Below, one piece after another: positions 1-7,048 of a stretch of 7,366 bases of DNA; position 1 is the stretch's first letter, and each line of letters starts with the position of its first letter. This stretch comes from a candidate division WOR-1 bacterium RIFOXYB2_FULL_48_7. Its GTDB lineage: Bacteria > Margulisbacteria > WOR-1 > O2-12-FULL-45-9 > XYB2-FULL-48-7. Below the pieces are notes generated by a model that ran no database searches, was not told the origin of the DNA, and saw only the letters and a program-made list of their open reading frames with translations. Position numbers and translations under genes: made by a program. The stretch covers positions 163 through 7,528 of the forward strand of contig MEUF01000057.1 of NCBI GenBank assembly GCA_001771615.1. The letters run 5' to 3'.

Positions 1-895
1 AAGTAATCCCCTCTGACCCACGCGTACCGTCATAAGCCGGGACATAGTCTGATACATCCCACTCCCGGACAAAAGTAAATGTCCCATAAACAGAAACATT
101 GTATTTTTTTATCAAATCAACCACTTCGGTCATAATGTAAACAGACGCTTCATTGTAATCAACCTGGCAGATCCCTTCAAAATCACCGCCAGCGCCGGAA
201 ACAAACCTGGCCGCCGTCCCGGATTCATTTGTCGCTATTTTAAAGCTACCGGCCCCATCTTCAACCAAGGCCCAACAGGCCGACGGGCCACCATTACGAC
301 AGACCCAAAAAGTTCGTGTTATCGGATTCCAGGCTGCACTACTCATATTAGAGTTAAAGTCTGTTGTCTCTAAGGTTGTGAGAACTATTGCCTCTTGCCA
401 GGTCTCTCCCGGCCAGGGGGCAGTTGTCACAACAATTGTGGTGGTCGTTGTTGAGGTGGTCGTCGTTGTGGTGGTTGTAGACGTTGTAGTTGTCGTCGTA
501 GACGTTGATGTTGTTGTTGAGGTGGTTGTTGTGGTCGTTGTTGTCGTTGTGGATGTTGAAGTTGTTGTTGTAGGCGTCGTTGTTGTCGTTGTAGATGTCG
601 TAGTTGTTGTTGTGGTTGTGCTAGTTGTCGCGACAGGTACTGTCAGAGTAGTGGAGAGAGAGGTTGTTGTGGACACATGGGTTGTTGTAATCGAGTTTGA
701 GGTTGTTGTCGACAGAATAGTTGAAGGAATTGTGGCAGTTGTTGTAACCACCGTTGACGGCACAGAAGTCGTGGTTGTCGAGACAGTTGTCCCGGGGATT
801 GTAGATGGCACAGTAATGTTGATCGTGTTTTGACAGGAAGCCAGAAAGAGATTAGCTGTCAGCAAAACAAAAATGATAAGATATTTATTGTTCAT
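1..895 (-). CDS. Thr-rich-linker lipoprotein with predicted phytase-like/SdiA-regulated beta-propeller domain (3' end outside window)
   Basis: I translated this frame by hand and it stays open for 298 codons, from an ATG at 895 to the window edge. Residues 1-21 are a lipoprotein signal peptide with a hydrophobic core (LIIFVLL) and lipobox LASC, so Cys21 should be lipidated and the protein anchored in a membrane, facing the periplasm or the cell surface. Residues 22-158 form a low-complexity Thr/Ser linker; 90-153 contain 54 Thr, 9 Ser and 1 Pro. A globular domain starts near Trp161. Its segments SSAAWNPITRTFWVCRNG (185-202), DFEGICQVDYNEASVYIMTE (238-257) and GSEGIT (293-298) resemble blades of the SdiA-regulated / esterase-like phytase propeller families. 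This is pattern recognition, not a search result. The start overlaps the end of mltG by 11 bp in another frame, with AAAAGG 6 nt upstream, which suggests translational coupling. Substrate and enzymatic activity are unknown. The gene assignment is firm and the domain family moderately so. Confidence 0.85.
   Translation of the reverse strand, partial: MNNKYLIIFVLLTANLFLASCQNTINITVPSTIPGTTVSTTTTSVPSTVVTTTATIPSTILSTTTSNSITTTHVSTTTSLSTTLTVPVATTSTTTTTTTTSTTTTTTPTTTTSTSTTTTTTTTTTSTTTSTSTTTTTTSTTTTTTTTSTTTTTIVVTTAPWPGETWQEAIVLTTLETTDFNSNMSSAAWNPITRTFWVCRNGGPSACWALVEDGAGSFKIATNESGTAARFVSGAGGDFEGICQVDYNEASVYIMTEVVDLIKKYNVSVYGTFTFVREWDVSDYVPAYDGTRGSEGIT
437..628 (-). repeat. Thr/Ser codon tract (low-complexity linker core)
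   Basis: This is a run of 64 codons in the lipoprotein gene, nearly all ACN, broken by nine Ser codons and one CCT Pro. All four Thr codons are mixed, so this is not a pure short tandem repeat, and the amino-acid composition appears to be what is kept. Embedded direct repeats include an identical 17-bp unit at 534-550 and 576-592 and a 14-bp unit at 447-460 and 513-526. On the plus strand the same bases read as GTN valine codons, which creates a false ORF there. Confidence 0.9.
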
Positions 896-1880
896 TTCGG
901 GCCTTTTGGTGCTCTTGCCAGGTGCGGGAAAAAACATGATGGCCATCTTTTTTGGCCACGAAAAAGAAATAGCTTGTCTTGGCCGGATAAATTGCCGCCC
1001 TGATGGATTCTATCCCCGGATTACAGATTGGCCCAGGCGGCAGGCCCCTCCGCTTATAAGTATTATAGAGTGAGTCGATCTTTAATTGGTCATAATAAAC
1101 CCGTTTCGTTGGCTGTTCCAGTGCATATTTGATAGTCGGGTCAGCCGCCAGGGGCATTCCCGCCTCCAACCGATTGTGAAAGACTGAAGAGATAATAACC
1201 CGTTCCTCCGGTTTTTGCGCCTCTTTCTCAATAATTGAAGCCAGAGTAAGCACCTCGTGCAGGGTCAATCTGGTCGACTTATTTGATTTAGTCCAAAAAG
1301 GCATCACAACTTGATCAAAGCGCTTGATCATTGCTTCGGCCAGGACCTCTGAAGAGGTATTCTCATAAACCCGATAAGTATCGGGATAGAGATATCCCTC
1401 TAACGATTCGGAAGGGATATATTTGAATATATTCCAATGGCGCTGTCGAAGATCGGCCTTAATCCCTTCATGGATCAAATCTTGAAATTCCGCCCACTGT
1501 TTATAGCCAGATTTTTTGAGCACCAGCCCCATCTTGTAAATAGACATCCCTTCCGGGAAGGTCACAGTCAATTCGGTTTGTGGAACAACATCTCCCCGCA
1601 CTAGTTTAAAGATAATATTAAAAAGCGAGTCCGAAGGGGAAAATTGATATGTTCCGGCTTGAAGCTTATTCTGCTGTCCAATTATCCGGACCAGATATCT
1701 AAAAGATGAAAACGCCGGCAATAAGCCGCTTTTTTGTAAAATCTTCTGCACGGCAGCAACAGAGGCCCCGGGCGGGATAGTAATTTTTTTGGTCGATAAA
1801 TCCAAGGGATTGGCCGGCCAGCATAAAAGCACCAGCCCAACCAACAAACCAACCAATATCAGGTTAATTTTTCGGCGCAT
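885..1880 (-). CDS. mltG: Endolytic murein transglycosylase MltG (YceG family)
   Basis: This is an inner-membrane lytic transglycosylase that cleaves nascent glycan strands and is thought to set their length during peptidoglycan synthesis. The protein has 331 residues, close to the usual family length. It has a basic N-terminus (MRRK) and one membrane anchor at about residues 5-21. A LysM-like segment follows at about 32-100 (KKITIPPGASVAAVQKIL). The catalytic YceG domain contains FPEGMSI (108-114), EGYLYPDTY (161-169), LASIIEKEA (213-221, with Glu218 at the catalytic position), HNRLEAGMPLAADPTIKYAL (235-254) and LPPGPICNPG (280-289). I chose the ATG at 1880 because it places the anchor at the extreme N-terminus. 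A GTG at 1940 would add 20 residues and lie deep inside ruvX. The gene overlaps the ruvX end by 17 bp and has no clear Shine-Dalgarno, so it is probably coupled to ruvX translation. Confidence 0.95.
   Translation of the reverse strand: MRRKINLILVGLLVGLVLLCWPANPLDLSTKKITIPPGASVAAVQKILQKSGLLPAFSSFRYLVRIIGQQNKLQAGTYQFSPSDSLFNIIFKLVRGDVVPQTELTVTFPEGMSIYKMGLVLKKSGYKQWAEFQDLIHEGIKADLRQRHWNIFKYIPSESLEGYLYPDTYRVYENTSSEVLAEAMIKRFDQVVMPFWTKSNKSTRLTLHEVLTLASIIEKEAQKPEERVIISSVFHNRLEAGMPLAADPTIKYALEQPTKRVYYDQLKIDSLYNTYKRRGLPPGPICNPGIESIRAAIYPAKTSYFFFVAKKDGHHVFSRTWQEHQKARNEQ
902..907 (-). promoter_or_regulatory. Ribosome binding site of the Thr-rich lipoprotein
   Basis: The sequence AAAAGG lies 6 nt before the ATG at 895, inside the last codons of mltG. 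It matches the anti-Shine-Dalgarno only partly but is at normal spacing, and it supports this ATG as the start. Confidence 0.5.
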
Positions 1881-2283
1881 GGCGTTGGCTATCCAAATAA
1901 TTCTGTAAAATGGCCGCGGCAGCCAGTTTATCAATAACACTTTTCCGCTTTTCCCGGGAAAGGCCTGCCTCGATCAGTTCCCTCTCCATGGCTTTGGTAG
2001 AGAATCTTTCATCCCAGGAAATTATTTTTAGGTCGGTAATTGTCTTTAATTCGGCCATAAATTGTTGAACCTTTTCTCCCTGGGGGCCAATCTCCCCCCG
2101 TAAATTTTTGGGAAGCCCAACAACAATCAAGGCAATCTCGGGATATTGAATAATAACGTCTTTTATTTTGGCCATTGCTTCAACTGCCGAAATTGTTGCC
2201 AGCGGCTGGGCAGTAATACCCAAAGGGTCAGAAAGGGCTAGCCCGACTCTTTTATCCCCATGATCTATCCCAAGTATCCGCAT
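1864..2283 (-). CDS. ruvX: RuvX/YqgF RNase H-fold nuclease (16S rRNA maturation, Holliday-junction resolvase-like)
   Basis: This cytoplasmic RNase H-like nuclease family is implicated in 16S rRNA 5'-end processing and was also described as a Holliday-junction resolvase homologue. The protein has 139 residues, the normal family size. Visible motifs are GIDHGDKRVGLALSD (5-19, with Asp7 as the first metal ligand), VVGLPKNLRGEIGPQG (54-69), SWDERFST (89-96) and SVIDKLAAAAILQNYLD (115-131, with Asp118). The acidic active-site residues all appear intact. The ATG lies 2 nt after the alaS stop with no visible Shine-Dalgarno, so translation is probably coupled to alaS. The alaS-ruvX-mltG neighbourhood recurs in many bacteria and supports the assignment. 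Family evidence does not settle which of the two proposed activities dominates here. Confidence 0.95.
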   Translation of the reverse strand: MRILGIDHGDKRVGLALSDPLGITAQPLATISAVEAMAKIKDVIIQYPEIALIVVGLPKNLRGEIGPQGEKVQQFMAELKTITDLKIISWDERFSTKAMERELIEAGLSREKRKSVIDKLAAAAILQNYLDSQRHAPKN

Positions 2284-2304
2284 GATCAGATCAACTGGCT
2301 GATC
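2284..2304 (-). promoter_or_regulatory. Small inverted repeat at the alaS stop / ruvX start junction
   Basis: GATCAG and CTGATC form a perfect 6-bp inverted repeat around a 9-nt loop, ending directly before the ruvX ATG. The alaS stop codon TGA lies within the 3' arm. In the mRNA this could fold into a weak hairpin that a terminating ribosome would open. There is no U-tract, so it is not an intrinsic terminator. A regulatory role is inference, and six-base repeats also occur by chance. Confidence 0.3.
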
Positions 2305-4952
2305 GCCGCCAGCCCCGCCTGAATTTTGGTCGGATCCTTACCTCCCCCTTCTACCTTATTCCCTTTCCCCCCACCCTTGCCAACCACCTCGCGGCCAAAA
2401 GCATCGGCCAGTTGCTTGGCGTTTTCCGCCAAGATCAAAAATGAAACACGGTTGGTTTGATTTGAAGCCAAAGCCAACACCTGTGGTTGGGCTTTTTGGT
2501 TGATGGTGTCAGCTAAAGAACGGAGCTCTTCCATCCCTAAGCCGGCAACTTCTTTTAGTAAAACTTTTTTCCCATGGACTTCTTTGATCTCTGCCAAAAG
2601 CGAATCGGCCAATCCGGAGGCACATTGCAATCGTAATTGTTCTATCTCTTTTTCTTCCTTGGCCAACCTTTCCTTGAGCCAATCAAGCCGTCCATAAAGA
2701 TGTTCTAAATAGTTATTGACCGCTTTTGTATCAAGGGTGTCTATTGCTTTGGCCAGACGGTCAACTTCGGTAACTTCGATTTCAAAAATATTTGCTTCAG
2801 TCACCTGGCCGACGCACAGCTTGGACTTTTCGTTGCGCAGCAGCTTGTATTTTTCTATTAGTTGGCTGACTGCATCAAAGATCGATTTAGCTTTAAAAAT
2901 AATGGCCACCTTGGCCGCCTGGCCGGCAAACGCCTCGATCCGCCTGACACCGGAGCCCAAAGCCCCTTCAACAGCGATTTTAAAATAACCGATATCGCTG
3001 GTTGATTTGACATGGGTGCCGCCGCACAGTTCAATACTGTATTCTCCGATCTTTAAAACCCTGACCTGGTCACCATATTTTTCCCCAAACAGCGCCATCG
3101 CCCCCAGCTTTAAGGCATCTTTGTAGGATTTATTTAAGACTTCAACCTTAAGCTTGGACTTTACCTGCTGATTAACCAGCTCTTCAACTCGGTTAATTTC
3201 CTCTTCGCTCATGGCATGGAAATGAGAAAAATCAAAACGGAGCTTATCCGGGCCAACATATGAACCTGCCTGCTTGACATGTTCACCAAGCACCTCGCGC
3301 AAAGCCTTATGCAGCAGATGGGTTGCCGTGTGGTGAGCCTCGGTGGCCTTTCTTTTTGCGCTGTCAATAGTCGCCCGGACCTTGGCATTGACCGTTAACC
3401 CGTCAAGTTTGTCGACTTCATGCAAAATTATCCCGGGAGGGGCCAGCAAAGTATTCATCACCAAATATTCCCGATCACCGGCAGTTATTAGCCCTGTATC
3501 GCCGACCTGCCCGCCGCTTTGCCCGTAAAATGGGCTCTTTTCGAGTATGACTAATTTTTGTTCAGGGAAAATAGCGGCCACCTTGCTCTCTTCGCTCTGT
3601 TTTTCATATCCGGTAAACTGGGTCGGCTTGACCTGTCCCAACTCAAGACCAAACAGCAGGTTTTTTTTCCCCCCCTCTATTCCGCTCTGCCGCGCCCGCT
3701 CCCGCTGTTTAGCCATCTCGGCTTCATATTCATTCATCTCAACCTGACAACCTTTTTCGGCCGCCAGCTCAACGGTCAATTCGATCGGGAAACCGAATGT
3801 ATCGTGTAATTTAAAAGCTTCCAGGCCAGGAATCATTTTTTCCTTAGCAAAACGGCCAATGATCTCCGTAAACAACTCCAATCCCTTATCAAGTGTGGTC
3901 AGAAAACTTGCTTCCTCTTCTTTAATTACAGCTTTGATGATTTGTTGCTTCTCCTTAAGATGAGGGTAGACGTCTCCCATCATGGCAATGACTTCGAGGG
4001 CTACCTCATCGAGGAAAGGCCGCTCAATGCCGCATTTCCTTCCATGGCTAACGGCCCGCCTGACCAACCGACGGAGCACATAGCCCCGCCCAGTATTGGA
4101 CGGGAAGACCCCATCAGCAATCAGATTGGTAATTGAACGGCTATGATCGGCAATAATGCGCAGTGAAACCCCATTGGGCGTCTTGGCATAGCCTCTGATC
4201 TTATCGATCAAAGGGACAAAAAGGTCGGTCTCAAAATTGTCGCCGACCCCCTGCAAGACAGCAGTAATCCGCTCCAAACCCATCCCAGTATCAATGCCTT
4301 TTTGTTTTAATGGCAACAATTCACCCTTTTCATTCCGGTTGAACTGGATAAAAACCAGGTTCCATATTTCCAGGAAACGGTCGCAATCACAACCGGGAGA
4401 ACAGTCAGCCTTGCCGCAACCTTTTTCTTCACCCAGGTCGTAATAAATCTCCGAGCAAGGGCCACAAGGCCCGGTTGGCCCGGCCGCCCAGAAATTGTTA
4501 TCCTCGCCCAATCGATAGATGATTTCCTTGGGCAAACCGATATCCTGGCGCCAAATTTCATAAGCCTCATCATCTTTTTCAAAAACCGCAATGCGCAGCT
4601 TGGTTACCGGAATGGCAAATTCCTTGGCAATCAATTCCCAGGCAAATTGAATGGCCTCTTTTTTGAAATAGTCACCGAAGGAAAAATTACCCAACATTTC
4701 AAAAAAAGTATGATGCCTTGGGGTTTGGCCGACATTGACGATATCATTCATCCGCATACAGCGCTGGACTGTCGCGGCCCGTTTATGTTCCGGTTTTTCC
4801 ATACCCAGAAAGATCGGCTTAAATTGCAGCATACCGGCCAAAGTCAAAAGGACTGTCGGGTCTTTGGGGACAAGCGATGAGCCAGGCAGGACCTGATGCC
4901 CTTTGCTCTCAAAGAACTTTAAATATTTATCCCTGATTTCCGAGCTTTTCAT
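2286..4952 (-). CDS. alaS: Alanine--tRNA ligase (AlaRS)
   Basis: This cytoplasmic class II synthetase charges tRNA-Ala and clears mischarged Ser/Gly-tRNA-Ala. At 888 residues it is full length for a bacterial enzyme. The N-terminal catalytic core includes SSEIRDKYLKFFESKGH (3-19), the RCMRMNDIVNVGQTPRHHTF stretch (64-83), GPTGPCGPCSEIYYD (158-172) and DTGMGLERI (221-229). A Cys cluster at 179, 184, 188 and 190 is of a kind seen in many bacterial AlaRS. The editing domain keeps the zinc-binding set HTATH (541-545) and CGGTH (643-647). A coiled-coil-like stretch at about 750-775 leads to the C-Ala/DHHA1 domain, with its Gly-rich GGGKGNKVEGGGKD (860-873). The ATG at 4952 is preceded at 8 nt by AGGAG. 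An in-frame TTG one codon earlier is less likely. The gene overlaps tmk by 26 bp. Nothing is missing or truncated. Confidence 0.98.
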   Translation of the reverse strand: MKSSEIRDKYLKFFESKGHQVLPGSSLVPKDPTVLLTLAGMLQFKPIFLGMEKPEHKRAATVQRCMRMNDIVNVGQTPRHHTFFEMLGNFSFGDYFKKEAIQFAWELIAKEFAIPVTKLRIAVFEKDDEAYEIWRQDIGLPKEIIYRLGEDNNFWAAGPTGPCGPCSEIYYDLGEEKGCGKADCSPGCDCDRFLEIWNLVFIQFNRNEKGELLPLKQKGIDTGMGLERITAVLQGVGDNFETDLFVPLIDKIRGYAKTPNGVSLRIIADHSRSITNLIADGVFPSNTGRGYVLRRLVRRAVSHGRKCGIERPFLDEVALEVIAMMGDVYPHLKEKQQIIKAVIKEEEASFLTTLDKGLELFTEIIGRFAKEKMIPGLEAFKLHDTFGFPIELTVELAAEKGCQVEMNEYEAEMAKQRERARQSGIEGGKKNLLFGLELGQVKPTQFTGYEKQSEESKVAAIFPEQKLVILEKSPFYGQSGGQVGDTGLITAGDREYLVMNTLLAPPGIILHEVDKLDGLTVNAKVRATIDSAKRKATEAHHTATHLLHKALREVLGEHVKQAGSYVGPDKLRFDFSHFHAMSEEEINRVEELVNQQVKSKLKVEVLNKSYKDALKLGAMALFGEKYGDQVRVLKIGEYSIELCGGTHVKSTSDIGYFKIAVEGALGSGVRRIEAFAGQAAKVAIIFKAKSIFDAVSQLIEKYKLLRNEKSKLCVGQVTEANIFEIEVTEVDRLAKAIDTLDTKAVNNYLEHLYGRLDWLKERLAKEEKEIEQLRLQCASGLADSLLAEIKEVHGKKVLLKEVAGLGMEELRSLADTINQKAQPQVLALASNQTNRVSFLILAENAKQLADAFGREVVGKGGGKGNKVEGGGKDPTKIQAGLAAISQLI

Positions 4953-5547
4953 CAACTAATCTCCTAATCTCCGCTTGGATCTCATCGATCTCGCGGTGTT
5001 CTGTATTAATCAGTTTGACCCGACCAGGTTCGTACCTGGCGATTTCCAGGTATTTTGCTCTGACACGCTGGTGAAACGCCAAAGTCTCTTTCTCTATCCG
5101 ATCAGCTAGCCCTTTCTGGGCCGCCCGTTGCAACCCGGTTTCCGGGGAGACATCCAGCAATAGGGTTAAATCCGGAAGCAATCCCTTGGAAGAAACCATA
5201 TTAATATACCGGACTAGGTCTTCTGGCAATCCCCGACCACCAATCTGGTAAGCAATGGTTGAATCAATAAAGCGGTCAGATATCACGGCCTTATGGTCAG
5301 CCAGTGCCGGCTGGATAATCTTGCTGACATGTTCGCTCCTGTCTGCGGCAAAAAGATATACTTCGGTGGCATCGTCCAAAACATTTTCCGGCTTAAGCAG
5401 GAATTGTCTGATCTCCTTCCCGACTTGCGTCCCGCCTGGCTCCTGCGTCAACAAAGCGGCCAATCCTTTCCCTTCCAAGTAGGTTTTTAACCGCTTGGCA
5501 TGGGTACTCTTCCCGCAACCTTCCGGCCCTTCAAAAGTTATAAACAT
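4927..5547 (-). CDS. tmk: Thymidylate kinase (dTMP kinase)
   Basis: This enzyme phosphorylates dTMP to dTDP with ATP, the step common to de novo and salvage dTTP synthesis. The protein has 206 residues, typical for the family. It begins MFITFEGPEGCGKST with the P-loop at 7-15. It also has EPGGT (36-40), LFAADRSEHV (65-74, nucleotide binding), the signature SDRFIDSTIAYQ (90-101) and a LID-like region around DRIEKE (149-154). The P-loop lacks the Arg of human-type enzymes and an Arg is present in the LID, which fits the E. coli-like class. I chose the ATG at 5547, which gives the normal compact N-terminus and sits 4 bp after the lptD stop. A TTG at 5577 would add ten atypical residues. A purine-rich GGAGGGGGG at 5561-5569 is the only candidate ribosome binding site, and its spacing to this ATG is rather long. 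Confidence 0.97.
   Translation of the reverse strand: MFITFEGPEGCGKSTHAKRLKTYLEGKGLAALLTQEPGGTQVGKEIRQFLLKPENVLDDATEVYLFAADRSEHVSKIIQPALADHKAVISDRFIDSTIAYQIGGRGLPEDLVRYINMVSSKGLLPDLTLLLDVSPETGLQRAAQKGLADRIEKETLAFHQRVRAKYLEIARYEPGRVKLINTEHREIDEIQAEIRRLVDEKLGNQG
4961..4965 (-). promoter_or_regulatory. Shine-Dalgarno of alaS
   Basis: AGGAG lies 8 nt before the alaS ATG, within the last codons of tmk. It is the clearest ribosome binding site in the window. It fits independent, strong initiation of alaS and selects the ATG at 4952 over the adjacent TTG. Confidence 0.75.
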
Positions 5548-5551
5548 CGGC

Positions 5552-7048
5552 TTAAGTTTGCCCCCCTCCCAATCCAAAACTTAAAGAAAATTCATTGCGC
5601 ATGGCACGATATGTCACTTCCAGATTATAGCAATGCATGGCAAAAAATAAAGAGTAGTCAATATCTTCCGGCGAACCATTGTCTAGGTAATAAGAAGTCA
5701 TGATTTTCCCCTTCATATCTCCCAAAATAAAAGACAGGCCCGGTTTTATCCTGTCGGCCGCCCGAAACCGGTATAACTCGTAATTAAACGGGCTGGTCCC
5801 CTCGGTCAACCAGTAGTGATCATACCCCAGGTTCCAAGCCAGATTGTGATTGACCTCTTTTTTTAAAAGCAGCCCAACGGTCGGATAAAGCCAGCGGGTA
5901 CCATTGGAATAGAAGGCTGAATTCCAGATCACATTGGGTGAAATTATCCCCAGACCATTCAAAAATATATCTCGGGAAAATTGCCAATTTAGCCCGCCTC
6001 TTTTTAAGCGGGTTGTCCCCTCTTCCGCCACCAGGCCAAGAGAAATGTCGCCGCGATAACTTATTGGCAGGTCATCCTGCAAGGTTAATTTGAAGTTGGG
6101 AGTGAAGCTGACCCGCTGATAATTAATTTTCTCACGGAAGGAAACCAATGTCTCCAGCTCATACTTATAGAGTTTTTCTTGAGGCAGAAAGTCAAATTGC
6201 GACTGGACCGGCGGTTTGGCAACGTCCCCAAACCGGTAATAATGCGTTAATCCGCCATACGATCCTTGGCGGGCATCGGCATAAGCCCGTAGATTTCCCC
6301 GATTAGTTTCGTTAATATAATAATCTGCTTCTCCGCCGCCACCCAGGCCGCTTTTAGTCGCATAACTTAGTGTATAGGTGCCCGAGAGAAAACGGTTTAA
6401 ATGCCAAACCATCGTTTCTGAAATATATGCCCCGTCCAGATCATTTGAGCCAACCTGCGGGAAAGGCGGCAGATTTTTCTTGCTCTTGCTTGTAACGCTT
6501 AAATCGTAGATATATGTCGGTAGCGGCACCACCGGCACTCCATCCAGCCAGAACCAACCCCAATAAGCAACCAGCCAGCGTTGCTCTGGATAAAGCTGGA
6601 TATCGGCTGCCGTGACCCGATAATGCGGCACGGTATAATCACAGGTTGTAAAAGAGGCATTTTTTAATAAAAATTTTGTTCGCCCGGCGAATTCCAGGTA
6701 ATCACCCTTCAAGGCAAAACCGTTATATGTCAGGAAAATATTACTGGCATTCCCTTCCTGGCTGAGGATTTTGTAGTCGAGGGTTTCTCCTTCAATGGTG
6801 ATCGCATCATAATGAAGGTTAAACCCGCCTGAAACGGTAACTACTTCGGTTGAGGTGTTGTATAACAAATGGCGGCCATGCAGGATTGAATCTTTGTAAA
6901 CAGCTTCAACTGACCCGTCGGCTTCAAGTAAATATTTTTCCTTTTGATAGGAGATATGATTGGCATCAATGGTGAAATCTTTTAGGCCGGCTGTTGCCTG
7001 GCCACAGAAGAAAAGGGCCAGAAACAGCAGACTAGGCCACTTGCTCAT
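5552..7048 (-). CDS. lptD: LptD/OstA-type LPS-assembly outer-membrane protein (compact form)
   Basis: LptD is the outer-membrane barrel that, with LptE, inserts LPS into the outer leaflet. This one has 498 residues against about 784 in E. coli. A signal peptide (LLFLALFFCGQATA, cut probably after Ala20) is followed by an OstA-like beta-jellyroll at about 22-135 (FTIDANHISYQKEKYLLEADGSVEA and onward). Next comes the diagnostic segment ASFTTCDYTVPHYRV (131-145) through WLDGVPVVPLPTYIYDL (167-183). The remainder (about 200-498) alternates polar and aromatic/hydrophobic residues as beta-barrel strands do, and ends NEFSLSFGLGGGQT. The mature protein has only two Cys, 136 and 473. I chose the ATG at 7048 because it begins the signal peptide. 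An ATG at 7120 would prepend 24 residues encoded within dnaB. The gene overlaps the dnaB end by 17 bp and lacks a strong Shine-Dalgarno. No LptE partner is visible in the window. Confidence 0.88.
   Translation of the reverse strand: MSKWPSLLFLALFFCGQATAGLKDFTIDANHISYQKEKYLLEADGSVEAVYKDSILHGRHLLYNTSTEVVTVSGGFNLHYDAITIEGETLDYKILSQEGNASNIFLTYNGFALKGDYLEFAGRTKFLLKNASFTTCDYTVPHYRVTAADIQLYPEQRWLVAYWGWFWLDGVPVVPLPTYIYDLSVTSKSKKNLPPFPQVGSNDLDGAYISETMVWHLNRFLSGTYTLSYATKSGLGGGGEADYYINETNRGNLRAYADARQGSYGGLTHYYRFGDVAKPPVQSQFDFLPQEKLYKYELETLVSFREKINYQRVSFTPNFKLTLQDDLPISYRGDISLGLVAEEGTTRLKRGGLNWQFSRDIFLNGLGIISPNVIWNSAFYSNGTRWLYPTVGLLLKKEVNHNLAWNLGYDHYWLTEGTSPFNYELYRFRAADRIKPGLSFILGDMKGKIMTSYYLDNGSPEDIDYSLFFAMHCYNLEVTYRAMRNEFSLSFGLGGGQT

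Noticed and set aside
437..628. The repetitive DNA considered as a CRISPR array or intergenic satellite.
   Set aside because: There is no regular repeat-spacer pattern. The repeat units are codon-phased within an open frame flanked by a signal peptide and a folded domain.
378..833. A plus-strand 151-codon ORF made mostly of valine.
   Set aside because: It is the antisense shadow of the Thr tract: ACN codons read as GTN on the other strand. It has no signal sequence or globular part. The minus strand has a lipobox, a ribosome binding site and a recognisable domain in one open frame.
873..1073. A plus-strand 66-codon ORF with a hydrophobic start, resembling a small membrane protein.
   Set aside because: It is antisense to the conserved C-terminus of mltG and the start of the lipoprotein. 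The hydrophobic run comes from the complement of those codons.
1881..1940. An extended GTG start for mltG.
   Set aside because: It would place 20 residues before the membrane anchor, overlap ruvX by 77 bp, and spoil the standard short basic N-terminus.
4307..4591. A same-strand 94-codon ORF within alaS.
   Set aside because: It lies in a different frame inside the highly conserved AlaRS catalytic core, has no recognisable motif, and is rich in residues expected from frame-shifted reading.
2500..4880. Several plus-strand ORFs of 61-90 codons opposite alaS.
   Set aside because: All are antisense to a continuous, fully conserved alaS, and none shows a family motif or a convincing start.
5548..5577. 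An upstream TTG start for tmk.
   Set aside because: It adds ten residues before the conserved MFITFEG start, overlaps the lptD end and uses a weaker start codon.
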